Notes: generated by a model from the letters alone, not told the origin. A DNA stretch of 64,000 nucleotides from Guadua angustifolia (GCA_036346375.1 CM070512.1:39416466-39480465); one strand, 5' to 3'. Shown: positions 10,040 through 21,637, numbered from the stretch's first letter. Numbers and translations: made by a program.

Positions 10040-10740
10040 GCATCGAAGCGGTTTACTATATCGGAAGGTGTTACATGAAGCGTAAACTCAGATCCTCAAG
10101 CCCGTAAAGAGGCCCGTAAAGTCGCGGGCACTATTTTCGTGGGGCAGAAATCATCAGGTACATCAGCGGAAATTCTCCACAATCGTGAAGCCGGAATGGC
10201 TAAATGGTCTGGAGCCGGGGAATTTAACATCAAATTTGTGCCCCGCGACCGCCATCAAGAGTCTGAGTTAAAGAAGTTCGCCGCCTCAGCTAGAAAGCGA
10301 GGCTGGGGTCGTCTGGTCTCCCCGACCGGTGACACCCTCCAAGATGTGGTCGCCCTCAATTCAAGGCCACTAACAATTACATCGCTTTCGGCGTTGGGCA
10401 TAGGCATCTCTGAGTCAAGGAGACTCCTGCTGGTCATTAATCAAGCGGAAGGAGTTCAATGTTCCGACCCCACTATGGCGGCGTGCTGGCGGAGGTCAGA
10501 AGAATGGGCGTCATTTTGAAGGTCCAGGATATATCCATATCCCGTAGCGACAATCACCTTCGCGGCAGGCTTTCGCGGCTCGCGTCATCAAGGGCTCTGT
10601 TCGGTCGAGTCTTGAAGAAAGACTATCGCGACCGTCCATCGCAGCCCACGATTCGGGTGGGGAAGATGGTGTCATTTGTCATGACCCCGGTCCGAGTGGG
10701 GACGGCGGCAAAGTGTCATGACCTCCGGCTCGAGTGGGAA
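10040..10740 (+). pseudogene. Tat-type RNase H and second RNase H, decayed
   Basis: 10040-10280 is the direct counterpart of the inverted fragment (for example EILHNREAG, then EFNIKFVPR) with internal deletions. It runs into a second RNase H of the archaeal type: VSPTGDTLQDVV near 10316, LLLVINQAEG near 10425, CSDPTMAA near 10463, then in another frame LAEVRRM, DNHLRGRLSRLASS (to about 10590). Several frameshifts separate these pieces. The second RNase H is specific to Tat-lineage elements. Confidence 0.75.
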
Positions 10741-10859
10741 AAGCGGCCCCCCTTGCCACGACCTCCGATTCGAGGAGAGAAAGCGGTGTGCCGCCAAATT
10801 GTGTCCGGAGGGAAGAGGCGGCGATCTTGTCGGCGACACCGAGGGAAAAGCGCCTGCCA

Positions 10860-12050
10860 ATGAGTACCAGGCGAGCACCGAGTGGTCGCCACCCTTAAGC
10901 GAGAAGATCGATGGATGGACCCTATCCGGCCTTCTGCGTGACCAAGTGATCCACGACGATGATGCCTCAGCTGAGAAAATTGCACGTAAGGCCAAGTGCT
11001 ATACTCTGGTAGGTGGGGACCTATATCGCCAGAGCAGAAACGGAGTTCTACTGAAGTGCATCACTCGGGAAGAGGGGAGCATCCTGCTCTCTGATATCCA
11101 TGGAGGCGTGTGCGGGAGCCATATGTCAGGCCGAACCCTAGTCGGCAAGGCGTTTCGGCAAGGATTTTATTGGCCTACCGCCCTCCAGGATGCTTGCATA
11201 TTTGGTGAGGGCGTCTGGCTTGTCGATTCTTTGCGAGCAAACCCACCGACCAGCCAAGCTCGCAAACCATCCCGCTCTCTTGGCGTTCGCGATGCAGAAA
11301 TTTGGATATCCGGTCCGTTCGCGCGGCCACGTGGGGCTTCACCCACCTCTTCGCCGCCATCGACAAGTTCACCAAGTGGGTCGAAGCCGGCGATCTTGAG
11401 CCATCACGGCCGCTGCTTTGATTAAGTTCATGCGCGGGATTTTCACCCGCTTTGGAGTCGCTAACCGCATCATCACCGACAACGGTACCCAGTTCACCAG
11501 CGCGGCTTTTTTGGAATTCTGCGAAGAAATGGGCACCAAGGTCTGTTTTGCCTCGGTGGCCCATCCCATGAGCAACAGCAAAGCGAAGCAGCGCCAATCT
11601 TGTTGTCTTGAAGGGCCTCAAGACAAGAGTGTTTGATCGACTCCACCAGCGGGGGGCGCGATGGGTTGAGGAGCTCCCGGCTGTGTTGTGGTCGCTTCGT
11701 ACCACACCTAAGTCAGCCACCGCTAAACGCCCTTCTTCTGGTATATGGGGAAGCCGTCCTCCCCTCCATTTGTCGCTCGCTCTCGCTGCGTCTCGGTGTT
11801 CAACGAGGAGACCAAGAGGATCTCCGTGAGAAGGCGTCAACCTTTTGGAGGAAGTTCGGGATCGTCTTGCTCTCGCGCCTCCGCTACCAACAAAGTCTCG
11901 GCGGTACGCCACCCGGGTCTCTGAGAGGACACTGGCGTTGGGCGACACTGTTTTTGCGCCGAATCGAGGACGCATGCGGGTTGAACAAATGTCTCCCGAT
12001 GGGAGGCCCCTTCAAGGTGGTTTGATATCTCGGCCGGGCGGTCGGCCACA
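10860..12050 (+). pseudogene. Tat-type integrase remnant
   Basis: Zinc-binding part: TREEGSILLSDIHGGVCGSH near 11070, then GKAFRQGFYWPTALQDA. Catalytic core: RIITDNGTQFTSAAF near 11470 with the second Asp, then KVCFASVAHPMSN; the catalytic Glu region (normally QSNGAAERAN) is corrupted to SNSKAKQRQS. A decayed C-terminal part runs to about 12050. Multiple frames and stops. Closely similar in layout to the integrase at 44330-45551 but not the same copy. Confidence 0.75.
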
Positions 12051-12059
12051 ACGAGAGGG

Positions 12060-12616
12060 CAAGAACGATTTAATTCCTATAACATAGAGTTGTTCTTGGA
12101 AATTCTATCCTGAAGGAATTGTAGGTACCCGTTGCTTGCCTTGGTCGACCTCGGTAAGACTCTCCCTCGGCTGGTTGACGGCTTCCGGCGGTTAGTAAAG
12201 TGGTCGCCTGGAGGGCTTTCGGTTTACCATTGTTGTCCCTTTCTGTGCCCTCAGTGGCAAGTTTTTGCATGAATATCGCTGATCCCATGTGTTTGCTAAT
12301 TCCTTGGTGATTTATGAGAGTCACACGGTGCTGTGTCAAACAAGGCCAGGCGGCGAGGCGGGCTAGATGCGATGCTCAAACGCGGCTCGCACGCCTCGGG
12401 TTGGCTCCCTGAAGCACCGCTGGTTGTCACCGTGAGCATCGCTAGTCTAGCATCCCTCCTGGAAGCCCGCTGCTTTAACGCACAGCACCGTGGTTCGATC
12501 TTCGAAAAATCACAAGGACTTAGAAATCAAAAAGGGACCGGAGCTCACCCTGTGCAGGGGCCTGTATTTTGTGGTTTTTGCTTCCATATGCCTACTCATT
12601 CTGTTAGTAGCTGTGC
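12060..12616. other. 3' untranslated part of the Tat-type element
   Basis: Between integrase and the minisatellite before the 3' LTR. No antisense coiled-coil ORF like that of the element at 38823 was recognised. Nothing coding claimed. Confidence 0.4.
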
Positions 12617-12765
12617 CCCAAAGCTTCTTCATGGCCGCCCAGAAGCTCGGGGGCTGGTCGCCCCAAGCTTCTTCGTGGTCGCCCCAAGCTTCTTCTGGTC
12701 GCCAGGAGCTCAATTGGGTCGCTAAGCTTCTTCGTGAGTCGCTTCAAGCTTCTTCTGGCGCGCCC
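12617..12765 (+). repeat. Short tandem array with AAGCTTCTTC core
   Basis: About six or seven copies of a unit near 20 bp, CAAGCTTCTTCGTGGTCGCC and variants, at 12617-12760, ending right at the 3' LTR. The usual purine tract before the LTR is not obvious and seems replaced by this array. Confidence 0.75.
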
Positions 12766-13375
12766 TGTCGGCGTATTCCACAGACAGGCCGGAAGATCTG
12801 AGGCCGGGTTTAGTTCGGAAGGAGGCGTCTTGGTGGCTAAACCTAGAGGTGAAAACCCTAGGGACTCCTCTACGACAGGTTCCGCGTCGATGGATGCTGA
12901 GATGACACAGAGGTTTTACCCGAGTTCGGGCCCCTTTGCTTTGGGTAATAGCCTTACTTCTGCTAGATTGTCTTGAGAATGTCTAAGGCTATCTGAGTTT
13001 TTCTTGGGTTCTGAGCTCTTTTCTTAGACTATATTGCTTGTTCTCCTCTCCTTCCTTTGATCCCTCTCCTCCTTTTCTTTTCCTCTCTCGCTCGCCCTTT
13101 CTGCCGGGTGCCATGATCGATGACCGCCCGGGCGGCAGGCGTCTCGCCCACTGCCGCCGGGCGCCACTGCGAGCCCGACCGCCAGGCGGCAGGCGACCTC
13201 GCCCACACTGCTGGCGCCAGGCCAGATCGATCCGGCAGGCGTCTCGCCCACACTGCCGGGTGCCCACGGACGGCCACCAGGCGGCAGGCGTCTCGCCCAC
13301 TGCTCACTTGGTGCCGTGATGATGACATATTGTTGCTTTGTTGCTTTTGTGCGGCGGAGGGTACCCAAAGCAGAA
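12766..13375 (+). mobile_element. 3' LTR of the Tat-type element with GC-rich tandem units
   Basis: Starts TGTCGGCGTATT. The first 300 bp match the 5' LTR. From about 13108 to 13310 it holds four degenerate units with CGGCAGGCGTCTCGCCCAC followed by GCCGGGTGCC-like sequence; the 5' LTR lacks these. The end is set near 13375 by the return of the AGAGGTGG flank and is approximate. Confidence 0.65.
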
Positions 13376-13935
13376 TAGAGGTGGTAATCGAGTTTCTTTT
13401 AAAATTGACATAGTTTAACGTAAAATCATTTTATTTAACATCTGAGTAATTATTTCAAATTCGAGCTAATGAGTCACTTATGAACCAAGTCTCATTAAAT
13501 ATTTTTGCTAGCTCATTTCAATTTTGAACATATTATCTATTGTAATCAAAGAAATTTTGATTCAAACCCTAGCCATCTTTTTTGCTAGCCCTATTTTGAG
13601 TTGATGTACGCCGGCCACCGTCGGCCTCGTGATTCATTCCCACATTCCCTTATTGCTTAGCTTACTCGACAATGTAAAAGCTAAGCTTACGATTTCATCT
13701 TGCTTAGCTTACGACAACGGAAAAGCAGGAACGGAGGTTGCTATCAACCACTTGGTGGTAATCTAAATTAATAAAAGGAGTTTACCCCGTGCAGCGTGGA
13801 TTGTTCAACCCAATGCCCACCCTGTTAGGCCCAACACCCATGCTGTTCGGCCCAACTCCCGCACGTGCGTCTTCACGTACTCCCAAGATATATATCGCCC
13901 TCTTTTGGAACCTATGGTAACGCACAGACACCTTA
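13376..13935. other. No recognisable gene
   Basis: Flanking sequence. GGCCCAACACCCATGCTG-like short direct repeats occur near 13800-13860. A repeated GCTTAGCTTAC motif is seen at 13655-13715. Nothing coding. Confidence 0.35.
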
Positions 13936-14575
13936 TAGTAACTTAATCTGAGGGAGCTTGTTATGAAATATATGTCACGTAAATAAGGAATAATTAGATA
14001 TTTGCCACTCCTCAATTTGGAAATTCATTTATAGAAAAAATGCCCTTGAGTGGCATTTTTTATATGTCATCGAATTTCCAAATTAATCAATCTAAATCTC
14101 CATAAATAATCAATAGCCTTTGGAGTGTTTTTTTGTGAGCACTAATTTTTGTCTATTGGTGTTTTTTGGTTCATGAGCACTCAGTTGGGTATTCATCACT
14201 TTCCTTTCCAACACAAGTTGTACAAATCTTGAAGCAAACGAAAGGATAAGTAATCATTATTTACCTTTCATTTATGCTTTAATATTTATGCAATTGTAAA
14301 ATAAATGGCATTGAAGCACCTCTCTAATTGAAAATTTGAGTGTTATTTAGCAAAAAAAAACACTCAGAGCCTCAATAACCCAAGAATCAGATCAAAAATC
14401 ACATAAAAGATACAAATCTAGATAGCCATGCCCATGATGATGCGGCGACATATCCCACCTCAAATAAAAATCAGATCAGATCGTGTGGAGGCCTCAGTCT
14501 TTGTAAGTAGTTTGATTCCTTGTGTACTAACCTGACCTAGTTTTCCCCAGAAGAGAAGAAGTTTAAGAAGAATAA
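13936..14575. repeat. Diverged duplicate of 35752-36252 (copy A)
   Basis: Shares with copy B a long colinear run: GAGGGAGCTTGTTA, ATAAATAATCAATAGC, AGTTGTACAAATCTTGAAGC, GCATTGAAGCACCTCTC, AACCCAAGAATCAGATCA, CACATAAAAGATACAAAT, then CTGACCTA and AGTTTAAGAAGAA. Copy A has about 110 extra bases near 13985-14095 containing an inverted pair (CAATTTGGAAATT and AATTTCCAAATT), perhaps a small MITE. Similarity stops at 14575, exactly where copia pol sequence begins. It may be non-coding sequence of a duplicated host gene. Confidence 0.7.
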
Positions 14576-15919
14576 TGCATTAGAAGACATTTATGATGCT
14601 ACAACTGAAGTAGAATCATAGGAAAACGAGTTGTTAATGCTGGCATCAGAAGAACCAACTAGCTTTCAAGAAGCAATACAAGAAGATTGCTGGAAAAAAG
14701 CTATAGAAGTTGAGATGAATACGATACTCGAAAACAAGACTTGGTATCTGACACCACTACCTGAAGGCCATAAACCCAATGGATTAAAATGGGTTTTTAA
14801 AGTGAAGAAAGACTCGGAAGGTATATTGAAGCATAAAGCGTGTCTTGTCGCGAAAGGTTATGTATAAAGACAAGGGGCCGATTTTGAATAAGTTTTTACT
14901 CCGATGGCAAGGCTTGAGACTATTCGGTTATTTATTGCATTAGCTGCGCAAAGGGGTTGGCAAGTCCACCATATGGATGTTAAATCAGCTTTCTTGAATG
15001 GAGATTTGATGGAAGAAGTTTATGTGTCACAACCACCGGGTTTTGTAGATGAGAGGAAACCGGAGTATGTGTTGAGACTAAAGAAAGAACTTTATGGCCT
15101 ATGACAAGCACCTTGGGCATGGAATTTCAAGCTCGATAGAGGTCTTGTTTCCCTTGGATTTGAAAGAAGTCCACTTGAGCATGCAGTGTACAAAAGAGAT
15201 AATAACGGCATGGTATTGCTTGTGGGTGTATTTGTTGATGATTTGATTATCACAGGATCAATAGTGGGTCATATTGCTGAATTCAAGAAACAAATGAAGA
15301 AATTGTTTAGTGTGAGTGATCTTGGATTGTTAAGCTATTACTTGGGAATCTAAGTAAATCAATTTGTTTATGGGGTTTCATTGTGCCTAGCAGGATATGC
15401 TGCAAAGATTGTTGAACAAGTGGTATGAAAGGTTGCAATGCTTGCCAAACACCCATGGAGAACTGGCTAAAGTTAAGCAAGGTGAGTGAAGATCCCACAG
15501 TTGATGCAACTATGTATAGAAGCATAGTTGGGAGCCTGCGATACTTGGTAAATACACGACTTGATATTGCTTATGTTGTCGGCATCGTTAGTCGGTTCAT
15601 GGAGTCACCCAACACTCAACATTCTGCTGCCGTAGAACATATATTGAGGTATGTAAGTGGAACTTCAAGTTTCAGCTGTGTTTATGAAAGGAATAGCAAA
15701 GTGGAGTTGAAGATAATTGGGTACTGTGATAGCGATTTTGCTGGAGATACTGATGATCGAAGAAGTACAACTGGTACTGCTTTCTTCTTGGGTTCTAGCT
15801 TGATTACTTGGCTGTCACAAAAACAAAGAATTATGGCACTTTCTTCTTGTGAGGCAGAATACATTACAGCAACAGCTGTTGCATGTCAAGGCCTTTGGTT
15901 GGCTCAGTTAGTAGGAGAT
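14576..15919 (+). pseudogene. Ty1/copia pol fragment (RT and RNase H)
   Basis: Copia-type reverse transcriptase and RNase H in order. RT: EEPTSFQEAIQEDCWKKAIE (14650), NGLKWVFKVK, FTPMARLETIRLFIALAA (14900) and HMDVKSAFLNGDLMEEVYV, with the catalytic FVDDLIITG box near 15230. RNase H: GYCDSDFAGD near 15718, RRSTTGTAFFLG, and ALSSCEAEYITA near 15837. Stop codons at 14866, 14888, 15102 and 15351 and a frame change near 15420 show it is dead. Gag, protease and integrase are missing on the left. On the right it is cut in the RNase H by the LTR at 15920. Confidence 0.88.
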
Positions 15920-18900
15920 TGTAAGGACCCGAATTCATTAATCCGAATCCACTGTGTTTTACCGCACTAATCCCAGGATCAATGCTAGTGCACACAGCTT
16001 AACATCAGCAAGCATCACATCATACACAACGATAAGAATAGTAAGACTTCATTTATTTGATATAAGTAGTGTATGATCTTATGATCACTTACATTATTCA
16101 ACCACGTGGCTAGACGGAAAATAAACTTAAGACAAATGCAGCGGAAAATAGCAAAAGACGTAGATGTCCCATCAGTACACCACAGGCGGCTGACAAGGCT
16201 TGGCCTAGTGACTCGTATCCACCGAAATCCTCCTCCAACACGGGCGATGTTTCCTCCACTGTTGTTTGTTGTTGATGGCAAGGGTGAGTACAAAAGCACT
16301 CAACAAGTTGTGCACAGAATGCATTCCTACCATAACTATATGCAAGGCTTATTACAGAGAATGGCTATGTGGTTATTTGCGGTGAAGCAGCATTTAAGAA
16401 CACATACATTACATAGATTGAAAAGATAGTAAAACAATTAATAGCAATAAATAGATTCAAGGATTCAAATAAACCAAGTTTCCATCCTAAGTCAAACTTC
16501 ATTATCCACATGGCATCCTGCCATCCCATTCAGTTGTCCAATTAATTAACTAACCCTTGACTGTAATTCCCGAGCATGGCTCAATACCGTGAGCACGGCT
16601 ATCCGAATAGTTTGTACACTCTGCAGAGGTTATGCACTTTACCCACACGATACAACCATGCACCACACAGGCAAATGGTCATAACAAAGCCTTTACAATG
16701 CACCATCTTAACCCAGTACTACCCGCTGAGGTTTCAACACTGATGGGCTAAACCACCACAACAGGGTCCCCCTCTTGCGCCATGTGAGTTTCCTCCGTGC
16801 ACCCGGACTCACACCACCACGATAGTACTCAAGCTATGACTTTGCAAATTAGTCAGCTAAGCTGCCCCATAACAGACATGTGGTTGCATGATTGACTCAG
16901 GTCAAAGGCTCGCAAGGTTAAGTCCTTAGGGTTGATCAAAGTAAGACTTGCACATACCCTCTGCCCATCGGGCCCACCCTGGCACACTTGTCCTTGCCAC
17001 TTGCTTCAATCTAAGTGATTACTAACCCAGTTGATTACCAAGCACTACGTGCTATCCACAAATCAACATCGTTGTGTGACCTCCTCGCCACAACAACTCA
17101 ATCTCTTTGTGTGACCACACATGACACACAAATTCATATCATTGTTCCATATTCCATTAGTCAAGATTATTAATCAGTGATTCATGAACATGTGATGACA
17201 TGGCATGGCTAAGCATTCTAATCCGGTCTAACCATCCCATGTTGATTTTATTATTAACCAACTATAGTAAATCAATCTATGGTGACAAGTGAATCATGGC
17301 ATACAATTGACAAGGTAGGGTATGATATCTAAATCCCAATTTAGGTTGAAATCATTTATACATATGAAATAATATGCAATAAGGTAAAACAAAATAGCAA
17401 TTTTGCAAACATGGGTTCAACATGATCAAAGCACAACTTGCATTGGTTAAGCTCCTGGTCTTGATTTGGAAATTGATCTTGAGTTGCTAATTCCTCCTCC
17501 GAAGCCTCACACAACTCAACGTCTACGCGAATCAAAAAGAAATAGCAAATAAATACCAAACACAGATAGCAAATGAACTCTAAAAATAAAAAAAAACCAT
17601 TGGATAGATTTCAATTTTACAAATTTTTAGAAATTTTAATCACCTCAATCGGAGTTTGTATGAGGGAGAACGAGCTCTCGGAAGATTCAAATTCCTGAAA
17701 ATTCATAAAATTGGAAAATCAATAATATTCAAAATTATTTTTGTAAAGGAAAATCCGATTATTGCATCACCGACGTCACCAGCTCGGATCGCTATGGTCT
17801 TTGCCGTGGTGAAATCTCTACCGTTCAGAACCGATCTAACGGCCACTGACCATACTGCTACGTGGCCTAATCTACAGCGTATATCTACGATCGGACGGCC
17901 GAGGCTTACCCGAGCTGTTTACTGTTCACTGAGGCGACGCGGCACAAATCTAACCGTTAACTTCCGATCTGATGGTGACGAATGACTGAGACGTTTACTA
18001 CTCGCCGAGGCGACGTGGATCAATCTAGTGCACTCGCGGTTGATCGGACGGCCATGAGTACCCGAGGCGTTATTGCCCCCGGCGGCGTGGCACAATCTGG
18101 CGCCCAGCGATGATCGATGGTCGACGCCGCTGACCCGGCGATGGCGGTCTTGGCGGCGCTGGTGTACCGGAGATGAGGACAATGACCACCCCGACGTCAT
18201 TCTAGCATTCTCCGGCGATGAAGAAGTGGTGGAACAGGTGCGGCACGGCGAGATGAGTTTGGATCCGGAACCCACGAGGCAGCAGGAGGTCTCTAGTGGT
18301 GGCAATGGCGTGGCGAAGGTTCTCGGTGCTCCGGCGAAGTTGCACAAGCTCTATGGTATGCTACGGGCGGCAGCGCTTGAGGGAAAAGACGCGGCAGGCT
18401 GTGGTGATCCTCGGGAGGGTCGCCCGGTCCTTAAATACCCCGCACACGACGCGTACAGGCGCTGGAAACCATGTCGGCGGTGGCAGAGGCGAACTCCGAG
18501 TCCGGGTCGGACACGACGACTACCAACCGCACGATCAAGATCGGACGGTCACGAAAGAGACCTGGCGCGGCACGATCACAACCACCCACCCGGATCGACG
18601 GCTCGGATTGGCTAGGGTTACACGGCGACACGACAGATAAAGGCCACACGATGGAGATCCAACGACTCACATGCGCTAGGGTTTCGGGGACGACGCGGCT
18701 TGATGAAGTCCGTTGGATGACGATCCAACGGCTGGCGCTAATCTCTTCCGGAGAAATAGGCGGTGGCTTAACAGACATGGCGGCGAAAGCACAAGAATGG
18801 GCCTTGGCCGCATCTTTATTCGATGGATTTTCGGGTTTTGCTTTTTAAAATAATTAAGTAAATTACTTTGATTTATTTGAGGCGATAAAAATACCCATAA

Positions 18901-19143
18901 AATTCCCAGAAAAATCTCAAAAATACTTTGAGACCTCCTGGACTCAAATAAAATACTTTTGGTAAAACTTTATTTTAAACTTATCTATTTATAATTAGTT
19001 TTTGGCAAAAACAAAATACTTTTAATTTGAAATAATTCAAATAAATTCCAGAAAATCCAATTAAATCCAGAAAATTCACAAAAAGCACAATTTACAATAA
19101 AACACTATTAACTAAATAAAAGCCAAAAATTTGTGATGTTACA
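15920..19143 (-). mobile_element. 3.2-kb LTR of a Tekay/Del-like element
   Basis: On the minus strand it begins TGTAACATCACAAA at 19143, just after a purine tract, and ends GGGTCCTTACA at 15920, so it has TG...CA ends. The length is typical of Tekay/Del chromoviruses. The pol downstream (19185-21637, same strand) makes this the 3' LTR. It inserted into the copia RNase H; the 5 bp before it are GAGAT, but the other side of the element is lost, so the TSD cannot be checked. Confidence 0.8.
18432..18440 (-). promoter_or_regulatory. Possible TATA element in the Tekay/Del-like LTR
   Basis: On the minus strand TATTTAAGG lies about 700 bp into the LTR within a GC-rich stretch, a plausible core promoter. 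No other strong candidate was seen nearby. Confidence 0.35.
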
Positions 19144-19156
19144 AACTTCCCCCCTT
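19144..19156 (-). other. Polypurine tract
   Basis: On the minus strand the sequence TTAAGGGGGGAAG lies two bases before the LTR start TGTAACATC, which supports element orientation and the LTR edge. Confidence 0.75.
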
Positions 19157-19184
19157 AACAGAATCTTGACCCCGAGATTCAGGG

Positions 19185-20394
19185 CTACCTAGAGAATAGG
19201 TTTGGAAATTTTGCCTTCAGGTCCTCTTCGCGCTCCCATGTTGCTTCGCTCTCTGAGTGATTGCTCCATTGAACTCTGCAAAAACGGGTGGACTTGTTTT
19301 TGGTCCTGCGCTCCATTACATCCAGAATCTTGATCGGCTGCTCTTTGTAAGTCAGATCCTCTTGCAACTCGATTACTTCTAACGGCGCTCGCTCTCATCG
19401 CACTCGAGACACTTTTAAGTTGTGACACATGGAACACATCATGGACTCCTGCCAATGATTGGGGCAATTCCAACTGATATGCAACCTCTCCTCGACGGCT
19501 CAATATTTTGAACGGCCCAACGAACCTGGGCGCAAGCTTCCCTTTGGCATGGAACCTTTTTACACCTTTGAGGGGTGTGACTTTGAGATATACGAAATCA
19601 TTGGGCTCAAAGCTCAAGTCACGACGGCGATTGTCAGCATAGCTCTTCTGCCTTGACTGTGCTGCTTTCAATCTTTCCCTGATCATGGCAACTTGCTCCT
19701 CGTTCTCTCTGAGAATTTCAGGCCTGAACACTGAACGCTCCCCCGTTTCATTCCAATTTAATGGGGTACAACAGGCACGACCATATAAGGCCTCAAATGG
19801 TGACATTTGCAAACTAGCCTGGTAACTTTTGTTATAACTGAATTCCACATATGGCAAGCATTTATCCCAAGATGTAGCGTATGATATCGCACAAGCTCTC
19901 AACATATCTTCTAGAATCTTATTTACTCTTTCTGTTTGGCCATCTGTCTGCGGATGATAAGCGGTGCTGAAATTCAAGCGAGTTCCCATTGCTTCATGCA
20001 GTTTATCCCAAAATCTTGAGTTAAATTGGGTACCTCGATCCGATACAATTTTCTTAGGCACACCATGCAAACATACAATTCTTGACATGTATAACTCTGC
20101 CAATCGATCTCCGGAATAGGTTGTCTTTACTGGGATGAAGTGAGCAACTTTGGTCAACCGATCAATGATGACCCATATTGAATCATAACCTCCCTGAGTC
20201 TTTGGCAGCCCAGTGATGAAATCCATTCCAATTTCCTCCCATTTCCATTCTGAAATCTTTAATGGTTGCAGAAGTCCTGCGGGTTTTTGGTGCATCGCTT
20301 TTACCCTCTGACACACATCACACAATGCAACATGTTCTGCTACTTCACGCTTCATACTCGGCCACCAAAATATCTTTTTAAGGTCTTGATACAT
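19185..20394 (-). pseudogene. Chromovirus integrase and chromodomain
   Basis: Integrase reads almost uninterrupted from 20394 to about 19400. It has the zinc region CDVCQRVKAMHQKPAGLLQP, the catalytic Asp in GMDFITGLPKT, the second Asp in IVSDRGTQFNSRFW, and the Glu in HPQTDGQTERVNKIL. The C-terminal part has GKLAPRFVGPFKILSRRGE and VFHVSQLK. A frameshift near 19390 moves the chromodomain into another frame (19185-19367): IKILDVMERRTKNKSTRFC, then VQWSNHSESEATWE, then FPNLFSR and a stop. Such chromodomains are thought to guide integration into heterochromatin. A second frameshift lies at 20352-20394, at the join to the RT/RNase H frame. Confidence 0.9.
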
Positions 20395-21637
20395 TTTGGC
20401 ACTTCCGGATGAATGGAATACTTAGAATCGTGTGCTTTCTCAAGAATCAATTGCTTAAGCTCCTTCTTGTTCGGCACACAAATTCGACCTTTGAACCACA
20501 TGGTTCCTTGCTCATCCACGAAGAAATCTTCTGCCAAACCCTCTTCTTTCTTGGACTTGATCTTGCTGATTTTCTCATCTTTACTCTGCCTATCCCTAAT
20601 TTGATCCTCTAGGGTTGGCTTTACTTCCAAGGCAGCTACAAATCCTTGCGGCACAACCTCTAATCTCAACCTCTGAAATTCTTCACACAACTTCAGTTGA
20701 TCGCTCGCTATCATCGTATTTACACTATGGTTTTTACGACTCAGGGCGTCGGCTACCACATTGGCTTTTCCAGGATGGTAATGTATTCCAACATTGTAAT
20801 CCTTAATCAATTCTAGCCATCTTCTTTGCCTCATATTAAGATCTGACTGGGTGAATATATACTTCAAACTCTTATGATTTGTATATATCTCACATCTATT
20901 TCCAATGAGATAATGACGCCATATCTTCAAAGCATGCACTACTGCAGCTAACTCTAGATCATGCGTCGGATAATTCCCTTCATGCGGCCTCAACTGCCTT
21001 GATGCGTAGACCACTACCTTGCCATTCTGCATTAACACACAACCAAGACCCTGCCTTGAGGCATTACAATAAATGTCAAAACTGCACTGCACATCTGGCA
21101 ATTCTAACACAGGTGCAGATGTTAACCACTTCTTTAGCTCCTGAAAACTTCTCTCGCACTCTGGCATCCATGCAAACTTTTTCTCTTTCTTCAACAATTG
21201 AGTAAGAGGTCTCACAATCATCGAAAAGCCTTCTATGAACCGACGGTAATATCTTGCCATTCCTAGAAAACTACGGATTTGGGTAACTGTCTTCGGTTGC
21301 TCCCAATGCAACACAGCTTCCACTTTACTTAGATCCACAACGACTCCTTTAGTGGTCATGATATGGCCAAGGAATTCCACCTTCTCTTTTCAAAAGTCAC
21401 ACTTACTGAATTTGGCATATAACTGCTGTTCTCGCAACTTCTCCAGAACCAATCTCAAATGCTCTGCGTACTCTTCTTCTGACTTGGAGTACACAAGGAT
21501 ATCATCTATGAAGACAACCACAAATTTATCCAAATATTCCATGAATACCTTATTCATCATGTTCATGAAGTATGCAAGGGCATTTGTCAGTCCAAAAGAC
21601 ATGACTGTAAACTCATAATGTCCATAACGGGTAGAGA
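20352..21637 (-). pseudogene. Chromovirus reverse transcriptase and RNase H, 5'-truncated
   Basis: Read from 21637 leftwards: RT palm MSFGLTNALAYFMNMMNKVF with the catalytic box VVFIDDILVYSKS near 21500; a TGA where the family has Trp (CDF stop KEKVEF, 21388); the thumb GHIMTTKGVVVDLSKVEAVL; and RNase H. In the RNase H the first catalytic Asp of the usual YCDAS is Asn (YCNASRQGLG, near 21060), and the usual Asp before HKSLKYIF is also Asn. VADALSRK near 20730 closes the domain. The element stops abruptly inside the RT at about 21637; palm and fingers, protease, gag and 5' LTR are gone. Confidence 0.9.

Larger units (their letters stand above)
9299..13375 (+). mobile_element. Rearranged Tat-type Ty3/gypsy element
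   Basis: Two direct LTR copies (start TGTCGGCGTATT at 9299 and 12766) bracket a decayed interior of RNase H, a second (archaeal-like) RNase H and integrase. The second RNase H is the hallmark of the Tat lineage. Gag, protease and reverse transcriptase are absent, and the 5' LTR is joined to a piece of RNase H in inverted orientation. AGAGGTGG occurs just before 9299 and again at 13377-13384, but the 3' LTR end is not a clean CA, so the right edge is uncertain by some bases. Confidence 0.75.

Noticed and set aside
13029..13413. Several overlapping ORFs of 80-110 codons rich in Ala, Arg and Gly
   Set aside because: Produced by the GC-rich tandem units in the 3' LTR; open in many frames at once.
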